Origin: G963674955 sp963674955
GTDB taxonomy: Bacteria; Desulfobacterota; Desulfovibrionia; Desulfovibrionales; Desulfovibrionaceae
DNA: 14,572 bases
NCBI GenBank assembly: GCA_963674955.2
Contig: CAXXKR010000002.1
Span: 1 to 14,572 of the forward strand
Direction: 5' to 3'
Positions 7,563-14,572 of the stretch are shown here, in pieces (the stretch's first letter is position 1; each line of letters opens with the position of its first letter). Below the pieces are notes generated by a model. It ran no database searches, had not been told where the DNA came from, and saw only the letters and a list, made by a program, of their open reading frames with translations. The translations under genes were made by a program, and so were the position numbers.

Positions 7563-8258
7563 CTATTCCGCGCACTGGTATTCAACCAGCAGTTCTTCCA
7601 CATTGCGCGCTTCCCGCTGGGCGCGCTGGCGGCCTTTTGTGTCGCGCTGTTTCTTGAATTTGTTCACGCTGTCCTCGTATAGCTCCAGGGTGGAAATGAT
7701 CTTGCGGCAGATTTGCCTGCGGGTGGATTCCACTTCGCCGTAATCCCGGTCCACGCCCTGGACGCATTGCAGGGGGCCGCCGGAGAAGAGAAAGTGTTTT
7801 TCCGTGTCGGGCTGAATGATGGACCCTATCTCAGTGCCCCGGATGCCAAGATAGCCCATGGCGGTGTTGATCTGGTAACCCTCGCCCATGTTGGCGGTGA
7901 TTTTCCCGGAAACGAATCTGAAAATACCGTTGTTCAGGACCAGTTTGAGAGCAGCTTTGTCCTGCGCGTTGTCGTCATAGACGGCGTCCCTGACAAGCAG
8001 TTCGCTTTCAGCGCCAACGACCAGGACGGACTGGTCCGGAAACAGGATTTGGACCTTGCTGTCCTTGCCTGTCCTTATCAGGTCGTCGGGATTTACATCG
8101 TCGTCAGCGGCAAGAGTCCTTGCCGCGCCACTGCTGACAGCTTCAACCGTTCCCGACACGGATTGGACCTTTCCGTTGTCCGCAAAGGCCGGTTGCGCCG
8201 ACAGCGACAAGAAGCACGCCAGCAGGACGGCAGTGAAAATTAGTGTCCTCGATTTCAT
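7563..8258 (-). CDS. Exported FecR-domain protein
   Basis: This encodes 231 residues. The start at 8258 has GGAGGG just upstream. Residues 1-26 form a signal peptide with an AFA site before Asp27. Residues about 30-150 form a FecR-type beta-rich domain: VSGTVEAV near the start, DDLIRTGKDSKVQILFPDQS in the middle and TAMGYLGIRGTEIG (132-145), the characteristic FecR-domain ending. The C-terminal third is charged and helical with cysteines at 165, 184 and 229. Unlike classical FecR there is no inner-membrane anti-sigma segment, and no ECF sigma factor or TonB receptor gene is next to it. A periplasmic or surface structural or sensory role is more likely than iron-dicitrate signalling. It is the first gene of a two-gene operon. 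Confidence 0.82.
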   Translation of the reverse strand: MKSRTLIFTAVLLACFLSLSAQPAFADNGKVQSVSGTVEAVSSGAARTLAADDDVNPDDLIRTGKDSKVQILFPDQSVLVVGAESELLVRDAVYDDNAQDKAALKLVLNNGIFRFVSGKITANMGEGYQINTAMGYLGIRGTEIGSIIQPDTEKHFLFSGGPLQCVQGVDRDYGEVESTRRQICRKIISTLELYEDSVNKFKKQRDTKGRQRAQREARNVEELLVEYQCAE

Positions 8259-8309
8259 GAACCCTCCATATGTGCGACAAGAATTGAGAGTCGTTTTTCA
8301 ACATCTTCT

Positions 8310-8337
8310 TTTATGAGGACCAGCCTGTGTGCGTCAA
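8310..8337 (-). promoter_or_regulatory. Candidate sigma-70 promoter for the FecR-domain operon
   Basis: On the minus strand TTGACG (8337-8332) and CATAAA (8315-8310) are 16 bases apart. The predicted start lies about 45 bases before the FecR-domain start codon. Confidence 0.45.
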
Positions 8338-8427
8338 GACTGTGAATGTTATATTGTTGGAGAGTCGTCGGATATTGGGATTGTGATTTACTTCCAGTCG
8401 ATGAACTGGGTAAATATCGGTTGAGCA

Positions 8428-8456
8428 TTGTTTTATTATCGTTACAAACCTATATC
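8428..8456 (+). promoter_or_regulatory. Tentative promoter for the DJ-1/PfpI-family gene
   Basis: TTGTTT (8428-8433) and TATATC (8451-8456) are 17 bases apart, about 60 bases upstream of the ATG. The -35 match is weak and other A/T-rich alternatives exist nearby. Confidence 0.35.
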
Positions 8457-8518
8457 TAGTATGGAGGTGCACATCTCTTTCGGGTAGTGAATAAGAAAAA
8501 CAAGAAAGGAGCGAACCA

Positions 8519-9106
8519 ATGGCTGCAAAAAAGATTCTCATGCTTGTCGGTGATTTCGTGGAAGATTACGAAGTGATGGTTCCTTTTCAGATGCTGCTCA
8601 TGGTCGGCCACGACGTTCAGGCCGTGTGCCCGGACAAGAAGGCCGGTGAAACCGTGAAGACCGCGGTGCATGATTTCGAGGGGGACCAGACCTATTCCGA
8701 GAAGCCCGGACACAATTTCATGCTCAACGCCGGCTTTGCGGGAATCAAGGGCCAGGATTTCGACGCACTGGTCATTCCCGGCGGCCGCGCGCCCGAATAT
8801 CTGCGCCTGAATCCGGAAGTCATCTCCCTGGTCAGGCATTTCGTCGAGGCTGGCAAGCCCATCGCCTCCATCTGCCACGGCCAGCAGATTCTGGTCGCTG
8901 CCGGAGCCTTGCAGGGCAAGAGCTGCATGAGCTACCCCGCTGTCAAACCGGAAATCGAGGCAGCCGGAGGAAACTGGGTTTCCCAGAACGAGACCTTTTC
9001 CGATGCCCATGTGGACGGCAATCTGGTTACCGCCGCGGCCTGGCCCGCCCATCCCGAGTGGATGCGAAAATTCCTGAAGGTGCTGGGAACAAGGATCGAC
9101 GCCTAG
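8519..9106 (+). CDS. DJ-1/PfpI-family protein (class I glutamine amidotransferase-like)
   Basis: This encodes a cytoplasmic 195-residue protein started at ATG 8519, seven bases after AAAGGAG. It has the DJ-1/PfpI flavodoxin-like fold: strand 1 KKILMLVGDFVEDYEV with conserved Glu18, LVIPGGRAPEYL (84-95), and the nucleophile elbow ASICHGQQIL with Cys119 and His120. The Glu-Cys-His set matches PfpI/YhbO-type members, which have been linked to stress protection and, with debate, to glyoxalase or deglycase activity. The family alone does not fix the substrate. It is monocistronic, divergent from the FecR-domain operon and followed by a terminator-like hairpin. Confidence 0.9.
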   Translation: MAAKKILMLVGDFVEDYEVMVPFQMLLMVGHDVQAVCPDKKAGETVKTAVHDFEGDQTYSEKPGHNFMLNAGFAGIKGQDFDALVIPGGRAPEYLRLNPEVISLVRHFVEAGKPIASICHGQQILVAAGALQGKSCMSYPAVKPEIEAAGGNWVSQNETFSDAHVDGNLVTAAAWPAHPEWMRKFLKVLGTRIDA

Positions 9107-9143
9107 TCGTTCCAGGGTTTGTGCAAGTGAACCTGCCAAAGAG

Positions 9144-9174
9144 CCGGGGGAGCGTTCAGCTTCTCCGGTTTCTT
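9144..9174 (+). terminator. Rho-independent terminator after the DJ-1/PfpI-family gene
   Basis: CCGGGGGAGC pairs with GCTTCTCCGG over ten positions, including two G-T wobbles, around the loop GTTCA. TTTCTT follows. It lies between this gene and a convergent minus-strand gene. Confidence 0.7.
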
Positions 9175-9204
9175 ATATATAATGATGGCGGAGTGCAGTG
9201 ACCG

Positions 9205-11205
9205 TCAGTAGGGTCTGCCGCCCAGGCTGTCGAGCGCGTTTTTGTAGAGGATTGACTCGGTCGCTCCTGGGTGCTTGCTGTTGATTGTCTCAAGTTCCAG
9301 CGTTATTCCCTCCCTGTCCCCCACGTCCAGGAAATGGCGCAGCATCCAGATGCGTTTCAGCTGTTCCATTGCTTCGAGGCCGTATTCCCCTGTGGATTCG
9401 ATTGCCAGCCGTTCGCATAGGGCCATGCATCTTTCAACCACTTTTTCAGGGGAACCGGGCCGCGCCAGTCGGGGCAGGAAGCCTTTGACCCGGTTCAGGA
9501 TTTCGAATCTGAACTCCTTGTCGGTCATGATCCTGTCCAAGTCCTGGAACATCTCCTCGGGCGTCGGCGTTTGCACTATCCCGCATTGGTCCAGGCAGGT
9601 TTCAAGGCTCTTGGCATCATAGGCCGAGCCGTTGATGTGAATTACCGGCACGCCTGCCAGAATGGCCGTGAGGGCTGCGGTGGATGGCGGCCCCACGAGT
9701 ATCGCGGCGCTTGCTTTGCTCAGAGCCTGCTCCAGGCTGTCCTGCTCGGAAATTTTAAGATTTTTTGGACCGCTGGCAACGATGCCTTTGTAGAAGTCAT
9801 AATAGTCGTAGCGCGGGTGGGGTTTGATCTCAAAGGTAAGCTCGGGCCGCGCTTCAATGCCCTTGACGATTTCCGGCCATTGGCGGCGCAGGGCTGACGC
9901 ACTGCCCGTGGGCGTGGCCAGGGTGAAGGCGGCGGTCAGGGTCATGAGCAGAACCCTGTGCCTTGTTTTGTTGGATGGGTTCGCGCCTTGAGAGATATCA
10001 GGATATCCTGCCCCGACAATTTCGATCTCGTTTTCCGGGCGGCCGAAGCTCATGAACATCTTCCGGGCATGATCGCCTTCGACCGCGATGTGCCGCGCTT
10101 CGGAGTGGTATTTTTCATAGGTGTAGAAGCGGGAACCGATGGAGCCGTGGGGAAAGGCCAGGGTGGGGACGCCATGTCTCCCAGCGATGCGGTTCCAGAT
10201 GTAGCCCTGTCCGAATGTGTCGATGCCCGAGACGCTTAGGGTCGGGCGAACCGCGTCCATGAGCAGTTCGGCCGCGCTTGCGATCCTGGCGGCGCGTTTT
10301 ATGTTTTCCCTGACCCCTTTGAACTGAAAATTCATGTGCTGATTGGCAAAAATATATCCAAAATCATCCGCTGATGGATGCGGTTGCCGTTCGAAATCAT
10401 GAAAACGTTGATCGATTTCCGCTTCAAGATTGCGGGGCATGGTGAACCAGTCGATGACGTTTCCCCAAATTATCCCCTTGTTTTCAAAGCCCGGTGCATT
10501 GAAATTTGTGTTTCGAAGCAGGTGGCAGTTAAATTTTTTTGAACGGTTTAGGGCGGAAAGAAACCTTTCATGCTTTCGGTAATCGACTTCCGTGAAGTAG
10601 AGAAGAATGTTTTTCGCTTTGGGTTTTGAACGTGAATCGTATGGCCATTTTGGCAGTGGGCCTGGTTTTTCAGGCGTTTTTTTGTTCTGTTGGGCTGATT
10701 TTTCAGACAACGTGGCGGAGATATTCTTGAACTTTATCCCTTTTCCTTCGCATAAAAAACAAGCCACTGCGTTGAAAAAATGCGGCTTGTTCCCGCTTCC
10801 CTCCCAGAATTTGGGCTCTGGTTCTTCCTCAAAAAGCTGAACGGATAATGGTGAGAAGCGCTCAATAATACGCTCAAGGATGGTTTTTGAGAGGAGTGTT
10901 TCAATGAGAAAGAACCACATGTCGCGCTGTATTGCATCGCACAAATCAACGCCTTGATGCATGATTCCGCTGAAGTCGCGCCGCCACCACGAGTTTGAAA
11001 GTTCTTTGCACTGGCTGATGGCTAGGTCGATGTCGGAGTTTTTCAGGAAGTCCCAGGTCTCTGCATGGGGTAGCCCGGAGCGTTCCAGATGGTCGGCCAG
11101 CAGAAGGTCCGGGGTGACGATCAGCGCGGTCTCGTCGAAGTCCGGGCTGTTTTCAAAGGCCTTGTAATGGGCCGGGCTGTGCATCAGTGCGATGGAAGTG
11201 GGCAT
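9205..11205 (-). CDS. Large GT-B-like surface-glycan protein, putative glycosyltransferase
   Basis: This encodes 666 residues with no signal peptide or clear membrane segment. The N-terminal about 190 residues are not recognised and end in a Lys/Pro-rich linker. The rest looks like two Rossmann-like halves: VRPTLSVSG, GVPTLAFPHGSIGSRF and VEGDHARKMF (about 330-395), then TFEIKPHPRYDYYD (about 457-470) and AAILVGPPSTAALTAILAGVPVI (about 506-528). The PHG and KPHP motifs with the late small-residue-rich PPSTAALTA segment resemble GT-B transferases of capsule or surface-polysaccharide loci. The C-terminal about 90 residues are helical. It begins 64 bases after the radical SAM gene and is probably cotranscribed with it. 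A role in transferring the nonulosonate or another sugar is inferred from context. The start has only a weak GAGG about ten bases upstream. Confidence 0.7.
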   Translation of the reverse strand: MPTSIALMHSPAHYKAFENSPDFDETALIVTPDLLLADHLERSGLPHAETWDFLKNSDIDLAISQCKELSNSWWRRDFSGIMHQGVDLCDAIQRDMWFFLIETLLSKTILERIIERFSPLSVQLFEEEPEPKFWEGSGNKPHFFNAVACFLCEGKGIKFKNISATLSEKSAQQNKKTPEKPGPLPKWPYDSRSKPKAKNILLYFTEVDYRKHERFLSALNRSKKFNCHLLRNTNFNAPGFENKGIIWGNVIDWFTMPRNLEAEIDQRFHDFERQPHPSADDFGYIFANQHMNFQFKGVRENIKRAARIASAAELLMDAVRPTLSVSGIDTFGQGYIWNRIAGRHGVPTLAFPHGSIGSRFYTYEKYHSEARHIAVEGDHARKMFMSFGRPENEIEIVGAGYPDISQGANPSNKTRHRVLLMTLTAAFTLATPTGSASALRRQWPEIVKGIEARPELTFEIKPHPRYDYYDFYKGIVASGPKNLKISEQDSLEQALSKASAAILVGPPSTAALTAILAGVPVIHINGSAYDAKSLETCLDQCGIVQTPTPEEMFQDLDRIMTDKEFRFEILNRVKGFLPRLARPGSPEKVVERCMALCERLAIESTGEYGLEAMEQLKRIWMLRHFLDVGDREGITLELETINSKHPGATESILYKNALDSLGGRPY

Positions 11206-11269
11206 ATGTGCGCCGCCTCGCCTGCGGTCGAGATGTTGGTCAGCGGGGGCTGGGCAAACAGGGTGTCCT

Positions 11270-12349
11270 TTATTGGCCCGGATTGCCCGCGTTGACCATC
11301 ACGCCCACATCCTTTGGTTGCCGCTTGGGGCCGGAGAGGTCGAAATCCACCCGGTTGCGGGGATAGGCGTCGATGTAGACGTTCCTGTTGGCCGGGGCCG
11401 CATACACGTGGCAGTGCTTGCAGATGGGCAGTTCCTTCCGCCTTCCTGAAAGGTGGGCTTTCCGCAGGGCGTTCAGTTTCTTCGAGTTCCAGATTTCCTC
11501 TATGCTTTTGTCGTAGGTGGAGCCGAGCTTGAAGTCGCCGTGATAGTCCATGCAGCAGACGGTTGTCTCGCCGTTCCAGAAGACGGCTATGCGCTGCATC
11601 AGATAGGCGCATGGCTTCATGATGTAGTTTTCATGCAGATCGTCGTAGGAATCCTGATCCTTTCTGAAATTGAAGATGGGGTTTGCGCTGAAAATGTCCG
11701 CCAGATGGTATTCCTTTTCTATGTATGACTTGAGCTTGCACAAGCCTTTTTCTGAAGAATCATTGGTGTTGGATTGTATCCTGACCCAGGGTTTTGAGGC
11801 TCCCAGCTCCTGGCGGCGTTCAAGAAAAATCTTAACCACATCCGGAATCTGTTTTTCAGTGGACACGATTTTGGATTCCAAACAAGCTTCCTCGTGCCTG
11901 GGATCAACTGAAAAGATTATACCGTCCAGGCCGCTTTTCAGTATTTCATCAATGACTTTATTGTTCAGCAGAGTGCCGTTGGTCGTGATCTGCACGTCCA
12001 GAACGCCTTTTTCCTTGGCGTAGCGAATAAGGTCGAGGATTTCGGGATGTAGAAAAGATTCGCCTCGGATCTGCAGTTTTACGGCGCAAAGTCCCTTGGG
12101 AACCCCCTCGTCGATGATCCGCCTGAACATGGAACTTTTCATCAAGCCGAGCTTTTTTTTGTCCAGTTCTTCCTGGAAGCAGTCGTCGCAGCAGAGGTTG
12201 CAGAGTCCGGACAACTCCAAATCAAGATGCAGGGGAAAGTCGGTCAGGACCTCGAAACGCTCGGCCGCATACCATAATTCACGGTAACGGCTCAGTTTTT
12301 CCTTTTGGCCTAATCCTGAGAATGTTTCGCGAAGTGACACCTGGCGCAT
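11270..12349 (-). CDS. Radical SAM/SPASM-domain protein in surface-glycan cluster
   Basis: This encodes 359 residues from ATG 12349, chosen because GGAG lies six bases upstream; an in-frame extension to 12400 adds 17 residues unlike the family. Cys50, Cys54 and Cys57 form the CX3CX2C cluster that binds [4Fe-4S] and SAM. Further radical SAM features are LQIRGESFLHPEI (about 92-104) and QITTNGTLLNN (120-130). The C-terminal SPASM-like part has C-X12-G-X4-C (Cys247, Cys265) and CKHC (Cys310, Cys313), enough for one auxiliary cluster; the later SPASM cysteines are missing. Related proteins occur in lipopolysaccharide and nonulosonate loci, where the substrate is usually unknown. It lies just downstream of a sigma-54 promoter and upstream of the GT-B-like gene. 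Confidence 0.88.
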   Translation of the reverse strand: MRQVSLRETFSGLGQKEKLSRYRELWYAAERFEVLTDFPLHLDLELSGLCNLCCDDCFQEELDKKKLGLMKSSMFRRIIDEGVPKGLCAVKLQIRGESFLHPEILDLIRYAKEKGVLDVQITTNGTLLNNKVIDEILKSGLDGIIFSVDPRHEEACLESKIVSTEKQIPDVVKIFLERRQELGASKPWVRIQSNTNDSSEKGLCKLKSYIEKEYHLADIFSANPIFNFRKDQDSYDDLHENYIMKPCAYLMQRIAVFWNGETTVCCMDYHGDFKLGSTYDKSIEEIWNSKKLNALRKAHLSGRRKELPICKHCHVYAAPANRNVYIDAYPRNRVDFDLSGPKRQPKDVGVMVNAGNPGQ

Positions 12350-12443
12350 ATGAAACTCCAATGCTGTTAGTCTTGCGGCCGGGCCGGGCGGTATCCTCAT
12401 ATGAAAATATCGTCAAATGTCCCGACAATCCAGGCAATTATAA

Positions 12444-12460
12444 ATGCAAATTAAGTGCCA
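12444..12460 (-). promoter_or_regulatory. Sigma-54 (RpoN) -24/-12 promoter
   Basis: The minus strand reads TGGCAC-TTAAT-TTGCA, a full match to the TGGCAC-N5-TTGC consensus with GG and GC at the required spacing. Transcription would start near 12434, giving about 85 bases of leader before the radical SAM start. The 8-base CCAGGCAA occurs on the plus strand at 12430-12437 and 12458-12465, flanking and overlapping the element. Confidence 0.75.
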
Positions 12461-12494
12461 GGCAACTTTTTACATGCCTTTCCCGTCGCTTGGC

Positions 12495-13451
12495 TCACGG
12501 GGCGCTGAGTTTGCCTATGACCTGCTCAAATTTTTGGATAAATTCCTGCTCATCCCACTTTGGCAGCCCTCCAGCGACCAGCCCCTTGTCCAGAAAGGCC
12601 TGTATGACCAATCCTTCGTGCGGGGCGCTGCCTATGGGCAGGCAGTCCAAACCAAGATGCCAGGCCTCGTAGAGAGTGCGTCCTCCGGCGCAGACCAGCA
12701 GGTCGCAGGTGGCGTATGATTTGATCATGCTTTCGGGATTGCGGTGGATTTTCAGGTCTCCTGAAAAGCTTCGGGCCGCTTGATCGAATTCCTTGTCCTT
12801 GTATCCGGGGCCGAGGACGACGTGAAAGGCAAGCCCTTGGTACTTCTTTGAACCAAGGGCCTTCAAGATCTTGACCGTAAGTCCGGTGGGGTCCGAGCCG
12901 CCGAAGGTCAACAGCACTTCGGGTCTTTGGCCGCGCTTCTTGTCCGCTTTTCTGAATTCTTCAAGTTCTTCATTGAGGATCAGGTATTCGGGGCCCAGCA
13001 GCTGCTTGGCCTCGCTCGGATACTCGAAATTTTCCGCCAGGATGGAGTCGTTGAGCACGACGTTGGCCCACTCGACGGTCTTGCCCGCATCGTCGATGAC
13101 CACGAGCCACTTGCCCAACCCTTTCAAGGCCTTGGTCAATTCCGGGTCGGGACCCTGCGGCAGGTCCATTAGCGCGGCGTCGAATTGGGCAAGGTCGAGA
13201 AGGGTGTCCGAAGACAGTTCCATGACGTTTTCCCCAAGGTCTCGGGCCGTGTCCATGCCGTCCTGAAAGGGGCGCATGAGAAAGGCCGTACGGCATCCGA
13301 AGCGGTTTTGCAGGGACGAGGACAGGGCGTGGCACCTGAAAAGGTGGCCAAAGGAAAGTCCGGCCTTTCGTCCCGCGTCCACCCGGAACAGGATGTCGCC
13401 GGGAACCTTTCTGTTTCTAAAGAGCAAGGGAATCAAATCTTTCAATTGCAT
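12495..13451 (-). CDS. PseG/SpsG-like UDP-sugar hydrolase (nonulosonate pathway)
   Basis: This encodes 318 residues of a MurG-like GT-B fold. Signatures are FRVDAGRKAGLSFGHLFRC (about 22-40) with the putative catalytic His, GPEYLILNEE (about 153-162), LLTFGGSDPTGL (about 180-191) and CAGGRTLYEAWHLG (about 256-269). PseG removes UDP from the 2,4-diacetamido hexose before condensation with phosphoenolpyruvate; the SpsG homologue is in the spore-glycan operon. The Asp-to-His glycine loop appears two residues longer than in typical PseG. The first ATG (13451) overlaps the preceding gene by 35 bases and has no clear ribosome-binding site, so translation is probably coupled. Nearby in-frame TTG codons are alternatives. 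Confidence 0.82.
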   Translation of the reverse strand: MQLKDLIPLLFRNRKVPGDILFRVDAGRKAGLSFGHLFRCHALSSSLQNRFGCRTAFLMRPFQDGMDTARDLGENVMELSSDTLLDLAQFDAALMDLPQGPDPELTKALKGLGKWLVVIDDAGKTVEWANVVLNDSILAENFEYPSEAKQLLGPEYLILNEELEEFRKADKKRGQRPEVLLTFGGSDPTGLTVKILKALGSKKYQGLAFHVVLGPGYKDKEFDQAARSFSGDLKIHRNPESMIKSYATCDLLVCAGGRTLYEAWHLGLDCLPIGSAPHEGLVIQAFLDKGLVAGGLPKWDEQEFIQKFEQVIGKLSAP

Positions 13452-14100
13452 TGGGCACGCTCATGGCTATGGGATTTTCTTGTCCTTCAATTAGCGCCTT
13501 TACCCGTTTCCAGTCCAGGGCCGTGTCAACTGTCAGGTTGACGTCCGGCCTTGTCTCGTCCTTTGGGGGGCGGATGCTCAGGCAGCGGTAGAAATCCTCG
13601 TTTTCCAGCAGGTAGGCGTTGATGTGCTCCCGGTGCCTCGGTTCCAGACGCTGGCTGGAAATTTCTACGAGCATCGGGGAGGAGAAACCGTCCACGCCGC
13701 TGCCCACGGGGTGCCCTTCAAAGGCCTGGACATAGTCCCAGCGTCCGCTGTTCATGGCCTTGACCGTCTCTTCCACCAGCCGAGGGTCGGTCAGGGGATT
13801 GTCGGCCGTGATCCTGAGCACGAAGTCTGCGGGGCAAATTTCGATGCAGCGCAGGAAACGGGCCAGAACATCGTCCGTTTCACCCCGGACCACAGGTATC
13901 TTTTCGCTTTCACCCCAGGCTGCGAGAGAATCGTCCTCGATGTTTCTGGTGGTGGCCAGGACAAGCTTGTCGGCAAAGCCGAAGTGCTTGAGGCGGCGGA
14001 TGAGAAAGACGAGCATGGGCATTCCGGCCAGGGGATAGAGAGCCTTGCCGGGCAGGCGGCTCGATCCATAGCGCGACTGGATTATAAGCCTGTAGTCCAT
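13417..14100 (-). CDS. SpsF-type cytidylyltransferase/nucleotidyltransferase
   Basis: This encodes 227 residues, starting at ATG 14100 after AGGAAAG. The N-terminal nucleotide-binding motif is IIQSRYGSSRLPGKAL (about 6-21), followed by GETDDVLARF (about 73-82) and LRITADNPLTDP (about 94-105), the metal- and sugar-binding segment, with NLTVDTALDWKRV near the C-terminus. These match the SpsF/COG1861 group, related to NeuA/PseF CMP-nonulosonate synthetases and KdsB. In this context it most likely activates the nine-carbon sugar with CTP, though nucleotide choice is not proven by sequence. Its end overlaps the PseG-like gene and its start is 45 bases after the NeuB-type gene. Confidence 0.85.
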   Translation of the reverse strand: MDYRLIIQSRYGSSRLPGKALYPLAGMPMLVFLIRRLKHFGFADKLVLATTRNIEDDSLAAWGESEKIPVVRGETDDVLARFLRCIEICPADFVLRITADNPLTDPRLVEETVKAMNSGRWDYVQAFEGHPVGSGVDGFSSPMLVEISSQRLEPRHREHINAYLLENEDFYRCLSIRPPKDETRPDVNLTVDTALDWKRVKALIEGQENPIAMSVPNAIERFDSLAL

Positions 14101-14145
14101 GTTTCTTTCCTGGCCTGCGCCTGCGGTTTCGGAAATAAGGTCCGC

Positions 14146-14572
14146 CTATACGTCCTCCCAGGCAATGGCCTGGTGTCTGGCGATCTTTTTTACGGCCTTT
14201 CTGCCGATGAGCATGTCCAGGTCGCCGGTGGTCAGCCCGGACTGCGGACGGCAGAGGAGCACGTCCTGTTCGGTCAACACGTCGCCGGATTCAACGTCCC
14301 TGGCCGCGAATATGCCCCTGCGGAAAATTTTCGCTTCGGGTCGGTCGGGTCGGCGGCTGAAAAAGCGCCTGTCCCCGCGCATCTCCTGAAAGAGGCCGAT
14401 GTCGTCCACAAGTTGCCTCAGGCCGTCAGGATCGTTGGAATGGGAATGGTCGCCGCCTTCCCTGCTGCTGTCCAGGGTGAAGTGGGTCTCGATGACCGTG
14501 GCTCCCAGCATGGCCGCTGCGAGGCAGGCCTTGTTGCCGGGATAGTGGTCCGAATAGCCCACAGGCACGCCA
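14146..14572 (-). CDS. NeuB-type nonulosonate synthase (sialic/legionaminic/pseudaminic acid synthase), N-terminus outside window
   Basis: Only the C-terminal about 142 codons are visible; the frame runs open to the right edge. The end of the TIM barrel shows VPVGYSDHYPG, AAAMLGATVIETHFTLD and GGDHSHS, the hallmark NeuB region with conserved metal-binding HxF-type residues. A SAF/antifreeze-like domain follows: RRGIFAARDVESGDVLTEQDV, LCRPQSGL and LIGRKAVKKI. The family condenses phosphoenolpyruvate with a 6-carbon N-acyl amino sugar to make a nine-carbon acid. Which sugar is used cannot be told from this part; next to SpsF- and SpsG-type genes it resembles SpsE. It is probably cotranscribed with those downstream genes. 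Confidence 0.9.
   Translation of the reverse strand, partial: GVPVGYSDHYPGNKACLAAAMLGATVIETHFTLDSSREGGDHSHSNDPDGLRQLVDDIGLFQEMRGDRRFFSRRPDRPEAKIFRRGIFAARDVESGDVLTEQDVLLCRPQSGLTTGDLDMLIGRKAVKKIARHQAIAWEDV

Noticed and set aside
8456..9139. 227-codon minus-strand frame opposite the DJ-1/PfpI-family gene
   Set aside because: Antisense shadow of a gene with intact catalytic residues and a good ribosome-binding site.
12430..12465. Two CCAGGCAA copies as a mobile-element or attachment-site repeat
   Set aside because: Only eight bases, 28 bases apart, with no integrase or transposase nearby; at most a minor regulatory repeat.

Overview
The window looks like a chromosome segment of a strictly anaerobic, sulfate-reducer-like deltaproteobacterium, most probably Desulfovibrionaceae. 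This is inferred from gene content (a giant fused 2-hydroxyacyl-CoA dehydratase-activator-type ATPase, a GltB-like flavoprotein, a Fur regulator), GC-rich coding sequence, strong GGAGG ribosome-binding sites and a near-perfect sigma-54 promoter. No rRNA or tRNA gene, insertion sequence or CRISPR array was seen.

Region 1 (1-5008, plus strand) is a probable operon. It starts with a giant ATP-dependent activase fusion whose 5' end lies outside the window. Two BadF/BcrA-type ATPase modules are followed by COG3580/COG3581-type domains. A small SAM-dependent methyltransferase and a Fur-family metalloregulator follow at short spacing. Both small genes are better started at internal codons with good Shine-Dalgarno sequences (ATG 3933 and TTG 4568).

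Region 2 (5009-5526) is a 518-bp AT-rich intergenic stretch. It contains GAYAAT dyads, a TGAC/GTCA inverted-repeat cluster and a good sigma-70 promoter. It leads into a single-gene unit (5527-7167) for an FMN-binding, GltB-synthase-domain protein with an N-terminal four-cysteine motif, closed by a strong intrinsic terminator at 7191-7217.

Region 3 (7243-9106) holds a minus-strand pair of exported proteins, a FecR-domain protein and a small coiled-coil protein. They diverge from a plus-strand DJ-1/PfpI-family gene, and the 260-bp gap between them carries candidate promoters for both directions.

Region 4 (9205-14572, minus strand) is a surface-glycan cluster. In transcription order it has a NeuB-type nonulosonate synthase (cut by the window edge), an SpsF-type nucleotidyltransferase, a PseG/SpsG-like hydrolase, a radical SAM/SPASM protein and a large GT-B-like protein. 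The first three match the SpsE-SpsF-SpsG order of the Bacillus subtilis spore-glycan operon, so they probably make and activate a legionaminic- or pseudaminic-like sugar. A sigma-54 -24/-12 element between the PseG-like and radical SAM genes suggests the last two genes have their own RpoN-dependent control, as is common for flagellar and envelope functions.
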